Source: Hyposmocoma kahamanoa (Eukaryota > Arthropoda > Insecta > Lepidoptera > Cosmopterigidae). Taken from it: a stretch of 64,000 nt of DNA. The position numbers and the translations under genes were made by a program. The stretch covers positions 17,719,129 to 17,783,128 of the forward strand of contig NW_020654810.1 of NCBI RefSeq assembly GCF_003589595.1, written 5' to 3'. The first letter of the stretch is position 1; every line of letters begins with the position of its first letter. The notes below the pieces were generated by a model that worked only from the letters and a program-made list of their open reading frames with translations, made no database searches and was not told the origin of the DNA. Below are positions 62,796-64,000 of the stretch, in pieces.

Positions 62796-63143
62796 AAGAC
62801 TGCAGTACTAATTAATATGTTTTAGTTTATTCTAGTTTCTATTATTAATTAATAATAAACTGAACTTAATAAAAATTCATTCAATAAAATAATTTGCAAA
62901 ACTTAATGTAACGTAAATTGGAACGTTTTCTTTGTAAAATTAAAAATAAGGTATTTAATTAATAACTATAGTAACTATAGTGAAAAAAATTGGGTGGTTT
63001 GCATCAATACTAGACATAACTGGAAGACTGTTACCACCTCAGTCAAACGTGACCATGGGACCTGTAAAGGGCCCGAAACATCGGTTTGTTTGAAAAAACA
63101 AATATACGCGATTTAAATCCGGAAAAATAGTTTCATTTCCTAT
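62795..63143 (-). mobile_element. Penelope-like inverted repeat, right arm
   Basis: AAGACTGCAGTACTAATTAA, GGAACGTTTTCTTTGTAAAA, GTGGTTTGCATCAATACTAG, CATGGGACCTGTAAAGGGCC, CGAAACATCGGTTTGTTTG and ATAGTTTCATTTCCTA, the inverse of the left arm. Outside it, TGTGTAACAATCGCGAAAAC and CTAAGAACTCGATA continue family E as seen at 20321-20448. It lacks the SINE-C insertion. Confidence 0.65.
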
Positions 63144-63245
63144 GTGTAACAATCGCGAAAACCTAAGAACTCGATACAAATAAGTATAATTTTATTTTGA
63201 TTTCTTTTTTATTCTAGTTCAGTGTACTTATAAGATACGACGTCA

Positions 63246-63300
63246 CGATAGGAGCATAAGGATATATTAGTCCTCAAACTGCTACCAATAGGAGCATGAG
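63246..63300 (-). repeat. Hairpin-repeat unit, inverted copy
   Basis: On the minus strand TGCTCCTATTGGTAGCAGTT, GAGGACTAATATATCCTTAT and GCTCCTAT form one 40 bp unit plus part of the next, matching the array at 61532-61625 in opposite orientation. Confidence 0.7.
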
Positions 63301-63330
63301 AAAACGGCCGTCAGTACTGCGACTTTTGAC

Positions 63331-63895
63331 AATTTCCTAGTCGCCTAATCAAAAAGGTTTTAACATAAAATGTAAAGTTTTAAAATTGGGACTTAATTGT
63401 ATATAAAAATACATTATATACTTCGACATTTTAAGCGTGTTGCAACGTCCATTCCAGGTGGATGTACGAAGGGAGACCCTTCGAGATCATAGACGTTAAA
63501 ATCAAATAATGTATGAACCTTGTAAAAGTTTGAAATAATGCAAAATATAAGGTGTCTCTAATGTCAGTATTTATTTGGGATACATAATAATAATAAAACT
63601 ATTTACTAACAAAACGCTTTACTGTAATTATTTCAAAAACCACTACATTAATAAAATTATAATCATTTACTGACTTAGAAACAATGGGTTGGGATAACGT
63701 ATCCGCAAACACCCTGTATATCTGTATTGTATGTGCTCGGCTTAAAATCATGATACATATTGAGCGCTCGTCTAGGTTTCGAGCTTCACGAGTCGTCAAA
63801 GGGTTTTGTGAACCAAAATAGTTTTAATTTAAATTAAGTTAATTTCTGGATAATACTTTTAAACACTGAAGTGCTAGTAAAAGTGCAATACATAC
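63331..63895. other. No gene recognised
   Basis: AT-rich intron next to the donor of the 63896 exon. Confidence 0.5.
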
Positions 63896-63966
63896 TTGAG
63901 ATCTCCAATATCGGCAAGCGTATACATATTCCCCATCGACGTCAGGGCGACGATTCTGGACACGGA
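63896..63966 (-). CDS. WD40-like protein, exon at the right edge
   Basis: On the minus strand the exon encodes SVSRIVALTSMGNMYTLADI then GDL and the first two bases of Lys, followed by the donor AA|GTATGT. The hydrophobic alternation (RIVALTS.GNMYTL) fits a propeller strand pair, and joining to 55999 gives GDLKILSFYKDNAF without a break. The start is uncertain: an in-frame TAG at 63969-63967 lies just before TCC, so either this AG is an acceptor (its pyrimidine tract is poor) or a frameshift is present. The bases between 63967 and 64000 stay open in another frame (FDIVARRKLHVVRV). Confidence 0.68.
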
Positions 63967-64000
63967 CTACGTGGAGTTTCCTGCGAGCCACGATATCAAA

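Larger units (their letters stand above)
50980..64000 (-). other. Host gene span: WD40-like protein, 3' portion
   Basis: Three exons on the minus strand join in phase: 63966-63896 ends in phase 2 (AA), 55999 supplies the A that completes Lys, 55806 ends in phase 1 (G), and 51236 supplies GC to make Gly. All splice sites are GT..AG (GTATGT, GTATGA; TATAAAG, TCTGACAG). The introns are 7.9 and 4.6 kb and are filled with repeats. About 173 residues are visible. The upstream exons lie beyond 64000. I do not recognise the family by name. The fold looks like the last blades of a beta-propeller with a charged tail. Confidence 0.8.

Noticed and set aside
62990..63085. Functional hammerhead ribozyme in family E
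   Set aside because: CTGTAAA replaces the required CTGANGA, and the GGGCCC that would form stem II has no loop. It is kept only as a low-interest observation.
63896..64000. Alternative frame RRPDVDGEYVYACRYWRSQ for the edge exon
   Set aside because: It is open and would end in phase 0, but it is Arg-rich and less protein-like. The chosen frame joins the next exon in phase across a good acceptor and gives a continuous propeller-like sequence.
1..64000. CRISPR arrays, bacterial operons, ribosome binding sites
   Set aside because: The window is eukaryotic. The tandem repeats seen (40 bp hairpin units, 78 bp units, microsatellites) have no spacer structure.

Overview
This is an AT-rich, repeat-dense animal nuclear window, most probably from a moth or butterfly. 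The evidence is the set of interspersed repeats I recognise as lepidopteran (tRNA-derived SINEs, LINE 3' ends, a mariner family, a U6 snRNA copy), canonical GT..AG introns and the lack of bacterial-style gene packing. The exact species cannot be read from it.

Only one host gene is well supported. It lies on the minus strand at the right side of the window and runs off the right edge. Three exons (63966-63896, 55999-55806, 51236-50980 with the stop codon) join in phase into about 173 residues: part of a beta-propeller (WD40-like) followed by a charged C-terminal tail. The introns are 7.9 kb and 4.6 kb. They hold a decayed THAP exon, a 395 bp GT/GCGT microsatellite, several MITEs and SINEs, and an inverted-repeat remnant that I read as a Penelope-like element. 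Nothing left of about 50.9 kb is a convincing host exon. It could be intergenic or very large introns.

Repeat families, with the names used below. Family D is a roughly 300 bp retroposon in 17 copies that starts near GTAGAGCTCCTTGTG and ends in a LINE-like tail. SINE-A, SINE-B, SINE-C and SINE-F are tRNA-derived and carry A-box and B-box-like promoters. Family K is bounded by AACCGACTTCAAAA and TTTTGAGGTCGGTT and has about ten copies. Family E is the Penelope-like repeat. At least five distinct LINE reverse-transcriptase C-termini are present, all 5'-truncated. Cut-and-paste elements include two copies of one mariner family (one cut by the left edge, one 891 bp deleted copy), three MITEs with TAA duplications (PIF/Harbinger-like), one with an 8 bp duplication (hAT-like) and two with TA duplications.

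The most striking item is at 15378-15689. A complete U6 snRNA sequence is fused to the 3' end of a non-LTR retrotransposon, and the fusion is flanked by a 13 bp target-site duplication inside a family D copy. This is the signature of a chimeric retrocopy made by template switching during reverse transcription. Other notable structures are the Penelope-like inverted repeat at 61.5-63.3 kb, a three-level nest of insertions at 33.5-34.6 kb, and several perfect long palindromes with 3-4 nt loops.
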